A stretch of 64,000 nucleotides of DNA, taken from positions 124,001 to 188,000 of the forward strand of contig JANSYR010000006.1 of the NCBI GenBank assembly GCA_024742285.1, written 5' to 3'. Made by a program: the position numbers and the translations under genes. Below the pieces are notes generated by a model. The model did not search any database. It was given only the letters and a program-made list of their open reading frames with translations, and was not told the origin of the DNA. The DNA is from a bacterium (GTDB lineage: Bacteria > Myxococcota_A > UBA9160 > UBA4427). Below are positions 44,249 to 52,482 of the stretch, piece by piece (the first letter of the stretch is position 1; the number at the start of each line of letters is the position of its first letter).

Positions 44249-44841
44249 CGACGCGTCCGCTGGAACACGCTGGCGCGCATCTGCTCAATCACGTCGAGTT
44301 CGTGTACGCGCCCGGGGATCGGGCCCTCGTCCGCTCCTTCCTCGAGGCCCTCGGCCTTCGCGTACTCGATCCGCAGACGGACCCGACACCGCCCGAGCTC
44401 GGGCCCGCCGCCGGTCCCTACCTGATCGTCTATCTCGCCGAGGGCGACGACGACCTGATCGACAACATCGCCTACGCCTCCGAGGTGCGGCCCGAGCAGT
44501 GGGCCCTCGAGTCGGCGATCCGCGAGCGGCTGGCCGGCGACGAGGCGCTTCGCGCGCTCCAGGCCGACTACCACGCGGCGTACGCGCGCATGCCGCAGGC
44601 GATGACTCACGTAGGACTCGCCTATCCGTCGACCGACGCGGTGAAGGCCGCGATGGAACGACTCGCGGGCAACGCTGCGATCCGCGACCGGCTGACGCTG
44701 TCCGACGTCTACGAGCCGGGTGGGCCGGGCTCCGTCGACGACCGAGTGACCCAGGCCTTCGTCCATACCGACCTGCTCTCGGTCGGCCTCCTCCTGGGCG
44801 GCCAGCAGTTCGAGCTCCAGGTCCGGCACGACGGCGTGTAG
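44245..44841 (+). CDS. VOC-like protein of unknown function
   Basis: A 198-residue protein coupled to the SDR by an ATGA overlap. LLNHVEFVYAPGDRALVRSF with LEALGLRVLDPQ is a VOC-type first module, and QAFVHTDLLSVGLLLGGQQF a second. The metal ligands are not clear, so it may be a non-catalytic member. Its association with an SDR and a second VOC protein at 42704 suggests a shared catabolic step. Confidence 0.78.
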   Translation: MTTRPLEHAGAHLLNHVEFVYAPGDRALVRSFLEALGLRVLDPQTDPTPPELGPAAGPYLIVYLAEGDDDLIDNIAYASEVRPEQWALESAIRERLAGDEALRALQADYHAAYARMPQAMTHVGLAYPSTDAVKAAMERLAGNAAIRDRLTLSDVYEPGGPGSVDDRVTQAFVHTDLLSVGLLLGGQQFELQVRHDGV

Positions 44842-44844
44842 AAA

Positions 44845-44858
44845 GTCGCGCACGCGAC
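44845..44858 (+). terminator. Short hairpin after the VOC-like gene
   Basis: GTCGCG-CA-CGCGAC, a compact self-complementary stem three bases after the stop. Confidence 0.3.
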
Positions 44859-44897
44859 CCCTTCCGGCTGCACCCGGCGAGCGCGCCGGCGCGCCGG

Positions 44898-44929
44898 TAT
44901 CCTCTGGCGGTCCGGGCTCAGCAGGGAGG
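44898..44929 (+). promoter_or_regulatory. Candidate -10 and SD of the TPR protein
   Basis: TATCCT at 44898-44903 and AGGGAGG at 44923-44929, followed four bases later by a TTG start. Confidence 0.35.
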
Positions 44930-44933
44930 CCCC

Positions 44934-46340
44934 TTGGAAGCGATCGAGCGCATCACGACCTGGGTGACCGAGAACGAGGCGCTGCTCTCGGGTCTCGCGG
45001 CGCTGATCGCGATCGTCGCGATCGTGCCCGCCGTGCTCGCGCCGATGCGACGCCTTCGCGCGCGAGAAGGAGAACGACCGAGCGCGCCCCGGCGGACCGG
45101 GAGCGAAGCGGACGGTCCGCCGCGCATCGCCGTCTTCCCCTTCGCGAGCGCCGACGGCGCCCCCGAGACGCAGACCGAATCCGAGCTCCTGCAGCGCGAG
45201 CTGACGACGCTGCTCGCGCGGGGAGATGGATGCGAGGTCATCTCGAGCGCCGCCGCCCAGGCCTTCGCGGTCGAGGGCGGAACGAGTTCGGAAGCGGGCC
45301 AGGCGCTCGCCGTGGACTACGTCGTCGAGGGAGAGGTCCGCGCCACCGGCGAGGGCTTCCGCGTCACCGCGAGTCTCATCGACACGGAGACCCAGCGGGT
45401 CGCCTGGTCGGACGTCTTTTCGGTCTCGGCGTCCGACGAGCCGGACCTCTCGGTCCGTCTGGCCGAACGCGTCGCGGCCCATCTGGGAATCGAGATCATG
45501 CGGACCGAGGTCGGCCGCGCGCGCACACGCCCGCGCAGCCGGCAGTCTCGCGACCTCATGCTCCAGGCCCAGGGTCTCCTGTTTTCGGAAGGACACCACA
45601 AGGCGACCTACGAGCGTGCGATCGAGCTGCTCGACAAGGCGACCACGCGCACTCCCGACTTCGCCGAAGCCTACGGATTGATGGCCCTGCTCTACGCCCT
45701 CGGTGCGGTCTTCGGCTTCTTCGAGCGGACGGAGGTCTTCAAGCAGAAGGTCTTCGCCATCTGCCAGAAGGCGATCGAGCTCGACGATCGTTCCTCGGAA
45801 GTGCTCGGGTTCGTCGGGTGTGCCTACTGCGACCTTCGGCAGTTCGAGAAGGGGATGCCGCTCCTGGATCGCGCCGTCTCCCACAATCCGAGCAACGCCC
45901 AGGCCAAGGCCGCCCTCGGCGCGGCCCTGAACGGACTCGGTCGCTTCGAGGAGAGCGTGGCCTGCCTCGATGAGGCCCTCGCGCTCAGCCCTGCCTACAA
46001 GGGCATCGCGCCCTGGGCGACCGTGCTGGCGAACAGCCAGCTCGAGCTCGGGCGTCGCAAGGAAGCCTCGGAGGCGCTCGACCAGGCGATCCGCTGTGAC
46101 CCGAGCTTCTATCCGGCCCAGCTCACCGCCGCCCGAATCGCCTCCCTCGAAGGCGACGCCGCGGCGGCAGGACGCCACTTCGAAGAGGCCCGCCGGCTCC
46201 AGCCCGGACTCGACGCGATCCTCGAGCGGCACGGATCGGCTGCAGCGGAGCGCCCGGACGGCGAACCGCCGATGATCGACACCCTGAGCAAGGTCGTCTA
46301 CCCGCTCCATCCAGGCCGAAACGAGCCGGGGCACGAGTAG
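44934..46340 (+). CDS. Membrane-anchored TPR protein with adenylate-cyclase-associated N-domain
   Basis: A 468-residue protein. Start is TTG with AGGGAGG upstream. A transmembrane helix (LLSGLAALIAIVAIVPAVLA, about 16-35) is followed by a domain with RIAVFPFASADG and LAVDYVVEGEVRATGEGFRV, the FPF/GEV pattern seen in proteins linked to adenylate cyclases and TolB-type amino ends. About six TPR units fill residues 210-450 (AYGLMALLYALGAVFGFF, AALNGLGRFEESVACLDEAL). No catalytic domain is present. Likely a scaffold for a membrane complex; its partners are unknown. Confidence 0.85.
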   Translation: MEAIERITTWVTENEALLSGLAALIAIVAIVPAVLAPMRRLRAREGERPSAPRRTGSEADGPPRIAVFPFASADGAPETQTESELLQRELTTLLARGDGCEVISSAAAQAFAVEGGTSSEAGQALAVDYVVEGEVRATGEGFRVTASLIDTETQRVAWSDVFSVSASDEPDLSVRLAERVAAHLGIEIMRTEVGRARTRPRSRQSRDLMLQAQGLLFSEGHHKATYERAIELLDKATTRTPDFAEAYGLMALLYALGAVFGFFERTEVFKQKVFAICQKAIELDDRSSEVLGFVGCAYCDLRQFEKGMPLLDRAVSHNPSNAQAKAALGAALNGLGRFEESVACLDEALALSPAYKGIAPWATVLANSQLELGRRKEASEALDQAIRCDPSFYPAQLTAARIASLEGDAAAAGRHFEEARRLQPGLDAILERHGSAAAERPDGEPPMIDTLSKVVYPLHPGRNEPGHE

Positions 46341-46359
46341 CCCTCGCGCGGGACGAGGG
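46341..46359. terminator. Hairpin between convergent genes
   Basis: CCCTCG-N7-CGAGGG directly after the TAG of the TPR gene; the next gene converges from the right. Confidence 0.5.
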
Positions 46360-46479
46360 TGCCGGAAGACGAGCGATGGCGGGCCCTTGGCGAGACAACG
46401 GCCGCGACGGAGACGCCTCGGGTCCTGGAGCGCGCCTGGCAGCGCATGACTCCGTCGCGAGCGCTGGGATCGACCGCCT

Positions 46480-47472
46480 CTACTCGCTCGCCACGCGGAG
46501 CACGAGCTTGCCCGCCGAGCCCCGATCCTCGAGCTGCGCATACGCCTCGGCGGCCTGCTCGAGCGGAAGCGAGGTGATCCGCGGCGGAAGCAGCCACCCC
46601 TCGCAAACGCCGTCGAAGACCTCCGCGCCCTTGCGGAGCACTTCCTCTCGCGTGCGGAGAAAGTTGGTCATCATGCCCCCGCTCACACAGATCGCCTTCG
46701 GCAGCAGCTCGAGCGGTGAGATCGGATCCGGCGGGCCGCTCGCCATGCCGTAGAGACAGACGTGTCCCTGCACGGCGAGACACGCGAGGTTCTTGCGGAA
46801 GGTCGTCTTGCCCACCCCGTCGATCACGTAGTCGGCCCCCGCACCATCGGTCAGCTCCAGCACCCGTGCGTCGAAGTCCTCGTCTTCGTAGAGGATGACA
46901 TCGTCGGCCCCGGCGGCACGAGCGTGTTCGGCCTTCTCTTCGGTCGAGGTCGTCCCCATCACGTGAGCGCCGAGACGCGACAGCCATCGGCAGAGGAGCA
47001 GTCCCATCCCGCCCGCTGCCGCGTGCACGAGCACGTTCGTCCCCGGACCGACCTTCACCTTGTCGTGGACGAGGTAGTGCGCGGTGAGTCCCTGGAGCAT
47101 GACGGCGGCCGCGGTCTCGAGGGGCACGTCGTCGGGAACGGGCACCAGTCCGTCGGCGGACACGCTCTCGAGCTCCGCGTACGAGCCCACGACGGCGCCG
47201 GCGCCCATGACCGGTGCCCAGGCAACGCGATCACCCACGCGCACGTCGTCCACGCCCTCCCCGACCGCCATCACGACGCCGGCCCCCTCCACACCCGGCA
47301 CGAAGGGAACGGGACTCGGGATCCGCCCGCTTCGCATCACGACGTCGGCGAAGTTCACGCCGGCCGCGACGACGCGTACGAGCGCCTCGCCCGGGCCGGC
47401 CGTCGGATCCTCGACCTCCCGAACCTCCATCACGTTCGGGGGTCCCGTCTCCTCGATCGAGATCGCGCGCAT
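46480..47472 (-). CDS. NADPH:quinone oxidoreductase family protein (zinc-free MDR)
   Basis: A 330-residue medium-chain dehydrogenase/reductase of the quinone reductase type. It shows VVAAGVNFADVVMRSGR, PFVPGVEGAGVV, the cofactor loop VHAAAGGMGLLLCRWLSR and the end LPLEQAAEAYAQLEDR. The zinc-ligand residues of alcohol dehydrogenases are absent. It is the last gene of a unit with an SDR (29 bases upstream) and an NTF2-like gene. It could reduce a quinone or an enoyl intermediate. Confidence 0.92.
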   Translation of the reverse strand: MRAISIEETGPPNVMEVREVEDPTAGPGEALVRVVAAGVNFADVVMRSGRIPSPVPFVPGVEGAGVVMAVGEGVDDVRVGDRVAWAPVMGAGAVVGSYAELESVSADGLVPVPDDVPLETAAAVMLQGLTAHYLVHDKVKVGPGTNVLVHAAAGGMGLLLCRWLSRLGAHVMGTTSTEEKAEHARAAGADDVILYEDEDFDARVLELTDGAGADYVIDGVGKTTFRKNLACLAVQGHVCLYGMASGPPDPISPLELLPKAICVSGGMMTNFLRTREEVLRKGAEVFDGVCEGWLLPPRITSLPLEQAAEAYAQLEDRGSAGKLVLRVASE

Positions 47473-47501
47473 CGTCGGATTTCTCCTCTACCTCGAGCGG
47501 G

Positions 47502-48326
47502 CTAGGCCAGATCCGTCGTGACGGCGCCGCTCGCGCTCAGGTATGCGTAGTGCGGCAGGTGCGCGAGCTGGCCGCCGTCGACCGAGAGCAGCTGCCCCGT
47601 CACGAACGCGGCATCTTCCGAGACCAGATAGAGAACGGCGTGGGCGAGGTCCTCGGCCTGGCCGGCCCGCGGTACCAGGTTGTGGGAGACGATCTCGGCG
47701 CCCATCTCGGGGGTGACCGAAGCACGGCTGGACGCCGTCTCGATGTAGCCCGGGGAGACCGTATTGCAGCGGATGCCCTGCCGGCCGTAGGTCGTCGCGA
47801 TCGATCGCGTGAGCGCGTTGACGCCCGCCTTCGCAGCGGAGTAGGCGAACTGGGAGAGGTCCCCGGCCAGGGACTGGTTGCTCGACGTATTCACGATCGC
47901 TCCGCCGCCCCCTTCGATCATCACCGGAATCGCGTACTTCGCCCCGAGCATCGCGCCGCGCAGATTCACCGCGAACGACCGGTCCCAGTAGTCGACGCTC
48001 ATCGTGAGCAGGTCGGCGTCGTTCGCGTGCTCCGCGCGCGCGGTCATCGCTGCATTGCTGTGGAGCACATCGAGTCCGCCGAGCTCGGAGACCGCCGTCT
48101 CCACCATCCGACGCATGTCGTCCTCCGAGGACACGTCCGTCGGACACGCGACGGCCGAGGCCCCCGTCCCGCGAATGCCCTCCGCGACCCGTTCGGCGCC
48201 TTCGCCGTCGAGATCGGCCACCAGGACGGCGGCGCCCTCCTTCGCGAGGAGCTCCGCCGTCGCCCGACCGATTCCCGAAGCGGCTCCAGTCACGATCGCC
48301 CGCTTTCCGTCGACTCGACCTGCCAT
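47502..48326 (-). CDS. SDR family oxidoreductase
   Basis: A 274-residue classical SDR: TGAASGIG, SNAAMT in place of NNAG, catalytic YSAAK in FAYSAAKAGVNALTR, and DGGQLAHLP near the end. ATG at 48326 is preferred: AGGAGG lies about ten bases upstream, while the GTG four codons earlier lies too close to it. It lies between NTF2-like and quinone reductase genes. Oxidation of a hydroxylated ring or chain is likely; exact substrate unknown. Confidence 0.92.
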   Translation of the reverse strand: MAGRVDGKRAIVTGAASGIGRATAELLAKEGAAVLVADLDGEGAERVAEGIRGTGASAVACPTDVSSEDDMRRMVETAVSELGGLDVLHSNAAMTARAEHANDADLLTMSVDYWDRSFAVNLRGAMLGAKYAIPVMIEGGGGAIVNTSSNQSLAGDLSQFAYSAAKAGVNALTRSIATTYGRQGIRCNTVSPGYIETASSRASVTPEMGAEIVSHNLVPRAGQAEDLAHAVLYLVSEDAAFVTGQLLSVDGGQLAHLPHYAYLSASGAVTTDLA

Positions 48327-48344
48327 CTCTCTTCTCACCTCCTC

Positions 48345-48392
48345 ATGTACGGCGCCCCAGGACGCCGGATGTACGGCGCCCCGGGACGCCGG
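48345..48392. repeat. 24-bp tandem duplication
   Basis: Two adjacent 24-base copies (48345-48368 and 48369-48392) starting ATGTACGGCGCCCC differ at one base. They fill the gap between two genes, ending four bases before the stop of the NTF2-like gene. Confidence 0.9.
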
Positions 48393-48395
48393 CGT

Positions 48396-49034
48396 TCACT
48401 CCGGATCGAGGGTCGGAACGGTCCAGCCGCGGATCGACCGCGTGCGCCGCCCCGGCCGCTGTTTGCCGCCCTGGGCCCGGATCTTCTCGAAATGGATCTG
48501 GGGCGCCGCGTCGGTCTGTTCGGAGACCTTCGAGCCGCCCTCGGCCCCCCAGCCCTTGTCGTAGGGCGAGAGCAGGTGCTCATGGATGCAGTGGTTGCGT
48601 CGGAACTTCCAGCCTTCGGGCGTGCGTGCGTACTCGTAGTCGAGGGTCGCGATGCTCCAGGCGGGCTTCTGCGTGTCCGGGTCGATGAGCAGCGTGAGCA
48701 GGAACCACCGACCGTAGGCACGGTCGCCGTCGAGCTCGACGGTCGGGTTCGTGAGCATGTCGAAGGCCCAGCCGCCGGCCTCTTCGAAGCCCGGCATGAA
48801 CTCGAGATAGAACTGGCGGATGTCCGCCTTCGAGCGCAGCTCCCCGAGGATGCCGTGGTCGTAGCTGGCATCCTCGGCGAAGCAGGCGACGGCATCGTCC
48901 CAGCGTGCGTCGTGCATCGCCTGCATGTACTCGCGCGTGAGCCGGTGGATCGCCTCGCGATCCTCGAGAACCTGCAATCGCCCTCGCACCTCGGCGAGCT
49001 CGCGGGCGAGCGACTCGAGCGTGGGTTCACTCAT
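48396..49034 (-). CDS. SnoaL/NTF2-like protein (bile-acid dehydratase-like fold)
   Basis: A 212-residue NTF2-fold protein beginning with a helical coil (SLARELAEVRGRLQVLEDRE) and then IHRLTREYMQAMHDARWDDA, VACFAEDASYDHG and FRRNHCIHEHLLSPYD. This layout resembles SnoaL-4/BaiE-like dehydratases and ring-hydroxylating dioxygenase beta-like folds. It is coded first in the unit with an SDR and a quinone reductase. A role in dehydrating or isomerising a cyclic substrate is inferred, not proven. Confidence 0.82.
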   Translation of the reverse strand: MSEPTLESLARELAEVRGRLQVLEDREAIHRLTREYMQAMHDARWDDAVACFAEDASYDHGILGELRSKADIRQFYLEFMPGFEEAGGWAFDMLTNPTVELDGDRAYGRWFLLTLLIDPDTQKPAWSIATLDYEYARTPEGWKFRRNHCIHEHLLSPYDKGWGAEGGSKVSEQTDAAPQIHFEKIRAQGGKQRPGRRTRSIRGWTVPTLDPE

Positions 49035-49046
49035 ACCTGTTCCTCC

Positions 49047-49059
49047 CCGGGCCAGTCTA
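49047..49059 (-). promoter_or_regulatory. Candidate -10 of the NTF2-like/SDR/quinone reductase unit
   Basis: TAGACT on the minus strand at 49059-49054, 20 bases before the ATG at 49034, with GGAGGA in between. No good -35. Confidence 0.4.
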
Positions 49060-49096
49060 GTGCGCGAGACACGTGTGCAGGGAAGGAATCACGACC

Positions 49097-49960
49097 TCAG
49101 TCGATCTCGTCGTCCCGGGCGACGGGACCCGGTCGAGCGTAGAGACCCTCGAGGAAACCGTCCCAGGCTTCGTCGTCCATCTCGACGCGCTGTCGGATCA
49201 AACCCTCGGCCATCGCCCCGACGACGTAGCGGGAGCGGGGCGCGTCGCTCTCGAGCGCCTCGACGCAGACCCGGGCCACCTCCTCCGGTGTCGAAGAGCG
49301 TTCGCTCCCGGGACCCTCGAAGGTCGAGGTGAGCCCCGCGCGAATGCTCTCGTTCAGACCGGCGTACACGTCCGGCGCGCCTTCGGCGACGCCGTCGATT
49401 CCCGTGGCACCGAAGCGACTCGCGACCGGACCAGGCTCGACCACGACGACGCGGAGGCCGAAGCCGGCGACTTCGAAGCGCAGCACGTCGCTGAAGGCTT
49501 CGAGCGCGTGCTTCGAGGCGTGGTAGAACGCACCGCCCGGAAAGCTCAGGCGCCCGCCCATGCTGCTCATGTTGAGGATCGTCCCGCTCCCCTTCGCGCG
49601 CATCGACGGGAGGACGGCCTGGACCAGGCCGACGGCGCCGACGAAGTTCGTTTCGAGCTGCCGCCGGACGGCGTCGAGGTCGGTCGCCTCGACGGCGCCG
49701 TGGAGTCCGAACCCCGCGTTGTTGACGAGCGCGGTGAGCGCGCCCTGCTCGGAGAGGATCCGGTCGACCGCGGCCTCGCGATCCCCCGCCTCGCACACGT
49801 CGAGGCGAACGGCAAGCGCGCCCAGGGAGGCGAGGCGATCGAGGGAATCGGCGTCGCGCGCGCCGGCATAGACGCACCAGCCCGACGCGACGAGGGCCTC
49901 CGCGAGGGCGAGGCCGATCCCGCTCGAGCAGCCGGTGACGAGGGCGACGCGCGACGTCAC
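49097..49960 (-). CDS. SDR family oxidoreductase
   Basis: A 287-residue short-chain dehydrogenase with TGCSSGIG, NNAGFGLHG, NMSSMGG and catalytic YHASK. The C-terminal half (GPGSERSSTPEEVARVCVEA, MAEGLIRQRVEMDDEAWDGF) is longer than in FabG and resembles 17-beta-hydroxysteroid/retinol-type SDRs. It is divergent from the SDR at 50058 over a 97-base gap. The substrate class is only suggested by resemblance. Confidence 0.92.
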   Translation of the reverse strand: MTSRVALVTGCSSGIGLALAEALVASGWCVYAGARDADSLDRLASLGALAVRLDVCEAGDREAAVDRILSEQGALTALVNNAGFGLHGAVEATDLDAVRRQLETNFVGAVGLVQAVLPSMRAKGSGTILNMSSMGGRLSFPGGAFYHASKHALEAFSDVLRFEVAGFGLRVVVVEPGPVASRFGATGIDGVAEGAPDVYAGLNESIRAGLTSTFEGPGSERSSTPEEVARVCVEALESDAPRSRYVVGAMAEGLIRQRVEMDDEAWDGFLEGLYARPGPVARDDEID

Positions 49961-50045
49961 GCGCGCCGCTCGTGGGGGCGAGGCAGCATGCCCGGTCGCT
50001 CTCCGACTCGTGTCCGCTCACCCGACGTCATGGGACGCGCGATGG

Positions 50046-50058
50046 TAGCATCGGCCCA
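50046..50058 (+). promoter_or_regulatory. Leaderless-type promoter of the SDR gene
   Basis: TAGCAT (50046-50051), six bases, then ATG at 50058. No SD sequence. Same spacing as at 43379-43391. Confidence 0.5.
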
Positions 50059-50825
50059 TGACGAATCTGCGCCTCGATGGTCGCATCGCCCTCGTCACCG
50101 GCGCCGCGCGCGGCCAGGGCGAAGCCGAAGCCCGGCTCTTCGCCCGCGAAGGCGCGATGGTCGTCCTCACCGACGTGCTCGAAGCGGAGCTTGCCGAGGT
50201 CGCCGCCTCGATCGGCGATACCGCGTGGCCCTTCGTCCTCGACGTCGGCGACGAGGCGGCCTGGCAGCGCTGCACCCAGGAGATCGAATCCCGCTTCGGC
50301 GCGCTGCACGTGCTCGTGAACAACGCGGGCATCGCGCGGTCGGCGCCGCTCCTCGAGACGAGCCTCGACGACTACATGGCGGTCATCCAGGTCAATCAGG
50401 TCGGATGCTTCCTCGGCATGAAGACGGCGGGCTCGCTCATCGCGAAGAGCGGCGGCGGCTCGATCGTCAACGTCTCTTCGACCGGCGGGCTCGAAGGCGT
50501 CCCCCGGATGGTCGCGTACGCGGCCAGCAAGCACGCGATCACGGGCATGACGCGGACGGCGGCGATCGAGCTCGCGCCCCACCGCATCCGGGTCAACTCG
50601 CTCCACCCGGGCGGCGTCGACACGGCGATGCTCGGGTCGCCGGAGGAGCGCCGGAGCGTCGACTACTCCTGGATGCCGGCGGGCCGGCTCGCCGACCCGG
50701 AAGAGATCGCCAAGGCTGCGCTCTATCTGGCGAGCGACGAGTCGAGCTACTGCACGGGCACGGCCCTGCTGGTCGACGGCGGCGTCATGGCCGGACCGCT
50801 CGGGTGGACGCCCCCCGAGACCTGA
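50058..50825 (+). CDS. SDR family oxidoreductase
   Basis: A 255-residue classical SDR with TGAARGQGEAEAR, NNAGIARSAP, NVSSTGG and catalytic YAASKHAITGMTR. It resembles 3-alpha/20-beta-hydroxysteroid dehydrogenases and FabG3-type enzymes. There is no SD; TAGCAT-N6-ATG suggests a leaderless message. It stands alone, divergent from another SDR. Confidence 0.92.
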   Translation: MTNLRLDGRIALVTGAARGQGEAEARLFAREGAMVVLTDVLEAELAEVAASIGDTAWPFVLDVGDEAAWQRCTQEIESRFGALHVLVNNAGIARSAPLLETSLDDYMAVIQVNQVGCFLGMKTAGSLIAKSGGGSIVNVSSTGGLEGVPRMVAYAASKHAITGMTRTAAIELAPHRIRVNSLHPGGVDTAMLGSPEERRSVDYSWMPAGRLADPEEIAKAALYLASDESSYCTGTALLVDGGVMAGPLGWTPPET

Positions 50826-51088
50826 GCCCGCTGCGCGCGGGCCAGGCCGCCTTCACTCGGGCGGCATCTCGACCCGGAAAACGCCGCGCAGATCCGCGCG
50901 AAGGCGGTCTCGCGCCGTTCGAGCGCGTCGAGGGCGCCCGGGCGGGGGTCTGATGAGGGCATGACGTGTCCTTTCCGTGAGCTTCGATGCACTGAGCGGC
51001 AAGTCAACCGCAGTCGGCCTTTCGACGCGACGAGCGCTTGACCGACACCGCGATGTGACGAGGCTCAGAGAACGACGGAAGGAGCGTC

Positions 51089-52045
51089 ATGGATCCCTAT
51101 CGCGTCCTCGACGTCGCGCGCGACGCCGACCAGGAGACGATCAAGAAGCGCTATCGGAAGCTCGCCCGCGAGACGCACCCCGACCTGAACCCGGGGGACG
51201 AGGCGGCGGAGACCCGGTTCAAGGAGATCTCGGTCGCCTACGACGTGCTGAGCGACCCGGACCGGCGGGCGGCCTTCGACGAGTTCGGAGAGATCTCGCT
51301 CGAAGGCGGCTTCGATGCGGAGCGTGCGCGCGCCGAGCGCGATGCTTTTTCGCAGCGATTCGGGGCCGCCGATGGAGCGGGCTTCGAGGGGGCCTTCTCG
51401 TTCGCCGACCTCGACGACCTGCTCCGAGGATTCGGCATGCAGGGTGGCGGGCCAGGGGCGGGTCGCGGTGGAGGGGCTCCCCGATTCCGCATGCGTGGCC
51501 ACGACGTCGAGGCGACCCTCGAGCTCGACTTCCTCGATGCACTGCTCGGCGGCGAGCAGAAGATCACCGTCGGCCGACCGCAGGTGGACGGAGCGGTCAC
51601 GACGGAGACCGTCTCGGTGCGGGTGCCGCCCGGCGTGACCGACCAGGGAACGCTGCGAATCCCGGGCAAGGGCGGCATCGGCGCGGGGGGCGCCCCCGAC
51701 GGCGACCTCCTCCTCCGACCGCGTGTGCGCCCGCATCCCGTGTTCCGCCAGAAGGGACGGGACGTCGAGCTCGACCTCCCCTTGCGTCTCAGCGAGGCTC
51801 TCCTCGGAGCGACGGTCGACGTGCCGACCCCGGAAGGCCCGGTCCAGCTTCGGGTCCCGGCCGGAACGTCGAGCGGTCGTCGCCTGCGGCTGCGAGGTCG
51901 CGGCGTCCCCGCCCACGGCAACCACCCTGCCGGAGACCTCTACGCGCGAGTGGAGATCGTCGTGCCTGACGAGATCCCGGACGCGCTCCGCGAACAGCTC
52001 GAAGCCCTCGAGCAGCCGGATCCGCGAAAGGGGGTGGGCGCATGA
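51089..52045 (+). CDS. cbpA: DnaJ-class co-chaperone, CbpA-like
   Basis: A 318-residue J-protein without zinc-finger repeats. The J-domain occupies residues 1-65 with the HPD tripeptide at 30-32 (RETHPDLNP); a Gly/Phe-rich linker follows (FGMQGGGPGAGRGGGAPR), then two C-terminal beta-domains (VEATLELDFLDALLGGEQKI, LDLPLRLSEALLGATVDVPT). ATG has GGAAGGAG upstream. It overlaps by four bases a CbpM-type gene, the usual partner. CbpA-type proteins aid DnaK and may bind curved DNA. Confidence 0.93.
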   Translation: MDPYRVLDVARDADQETIKKRYRKLARETHPDLNPGDEAAETRFKEISVAYDVLSDPDRRAAFDEFGEISLEGGFDAERARAERDAFSQRFGAADGAGFEGAFSFADLDDLLRGFGMQGGGPGAGRGGGAPRFRMRGHDVEATLELDFLDALLGGEQKITVGRPQVDGAVTTETVSVRVPPGVTDQGTLRIPGKGGIGAGGAPDGDLLLRPRVRPHPVFRQKGRDVELDLPLRLSEALLGATVDVPTPEGPVQLRVPAGTSSGRRLRLRGRGVPAHGNHPAGDLYARVEIVVPDEIPDALREQLEALEQPDPRKGVGA

Positions 52046-52332
52046 CGAGGAGAAACCGGAAGAGCACGCCGCTCGCGGAGGTGATCGAACACCTCGGCCT
52101 CGCACCCCGAACCCTGGCGCTGCTCCGGGAAGAGGGGCTCTTCGAGGAAGAGCGGGTCGATCCCGATGCGGCGGAGGAACTCCGCCTCGCCCACGTCCTG
52201 ATCGAGCAGCTCGGGGTGAACGCCGCCGGCGTTCACGTCACGCTGCACATGCGGCGGCGCATGATCGCCCTCGAGTCCCGCGTGAACCGACTCACCCGCG
52301 TCCTCGAGTCGAGACGGAACGACGAGCGCTGA
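52042..52332 (+). CDS. cbpM: CbpM-type chaperone modulator
   Basis: A 96-residue MerR-like helical protein; LGVNAAGVHVTLHMRRRMIA with the following LESRVNRLTRVLE matches CbpM proteins, which bind the J-domain of CbpA and block it. The start overlaps the CbpA stop by four bases (ATGA). Position and motif agree, so the assignment is fairly sure. Confidence 0.85.
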   Translation: MTRRNRKSTPLAEVIEHLGLAPRTLALLREEGLFEEERVDPDAAEELRLAHVLIEQLGVNAAGVHVTLHMRRRMIALESRVNRLTRVLESRRNDER

Positions 52333-52380
52333 TCCGTCCCCGGGAGCGCGCGACGGAAGCCGCCCACCTGGAGGGCTCGG

Positions 52381-52409
52381 TTGACAGGCCGTCGGAGCCG
52401 CCGATGATT
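52381..52409 (+). promoter_or_regulatory. Weak promoter candidate upstream of the universal stress protein
   Basis: A perfect TTGACA (52381-52386) with ATGATT 17 bases downstream (52404-52409); the -10 is poor. It lies 75-100 bases before the ATG. Confidence 0.25.
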
Positions 52410-52482
52410 CTCGGACGCCCGCGGCGCGTTCGCCGCAGGCGATGGCGCTGCACACGAGCGTCGGAAGGAAGGAGCCCCGGCG

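Noticed and set aside
44026-44841. Longer start for the VOC-like protein
   Set aside because: The extra residues overlap the SDR gene in another frame and are basic low-complexity sequence; ATG at 44245 with ATGA coupling is better.
51037-51042. TTGACC upstream of cbpA as a promoter
   Set aside because: No -10 at a suitable distance and no heat-shock consensus; too weak to list.
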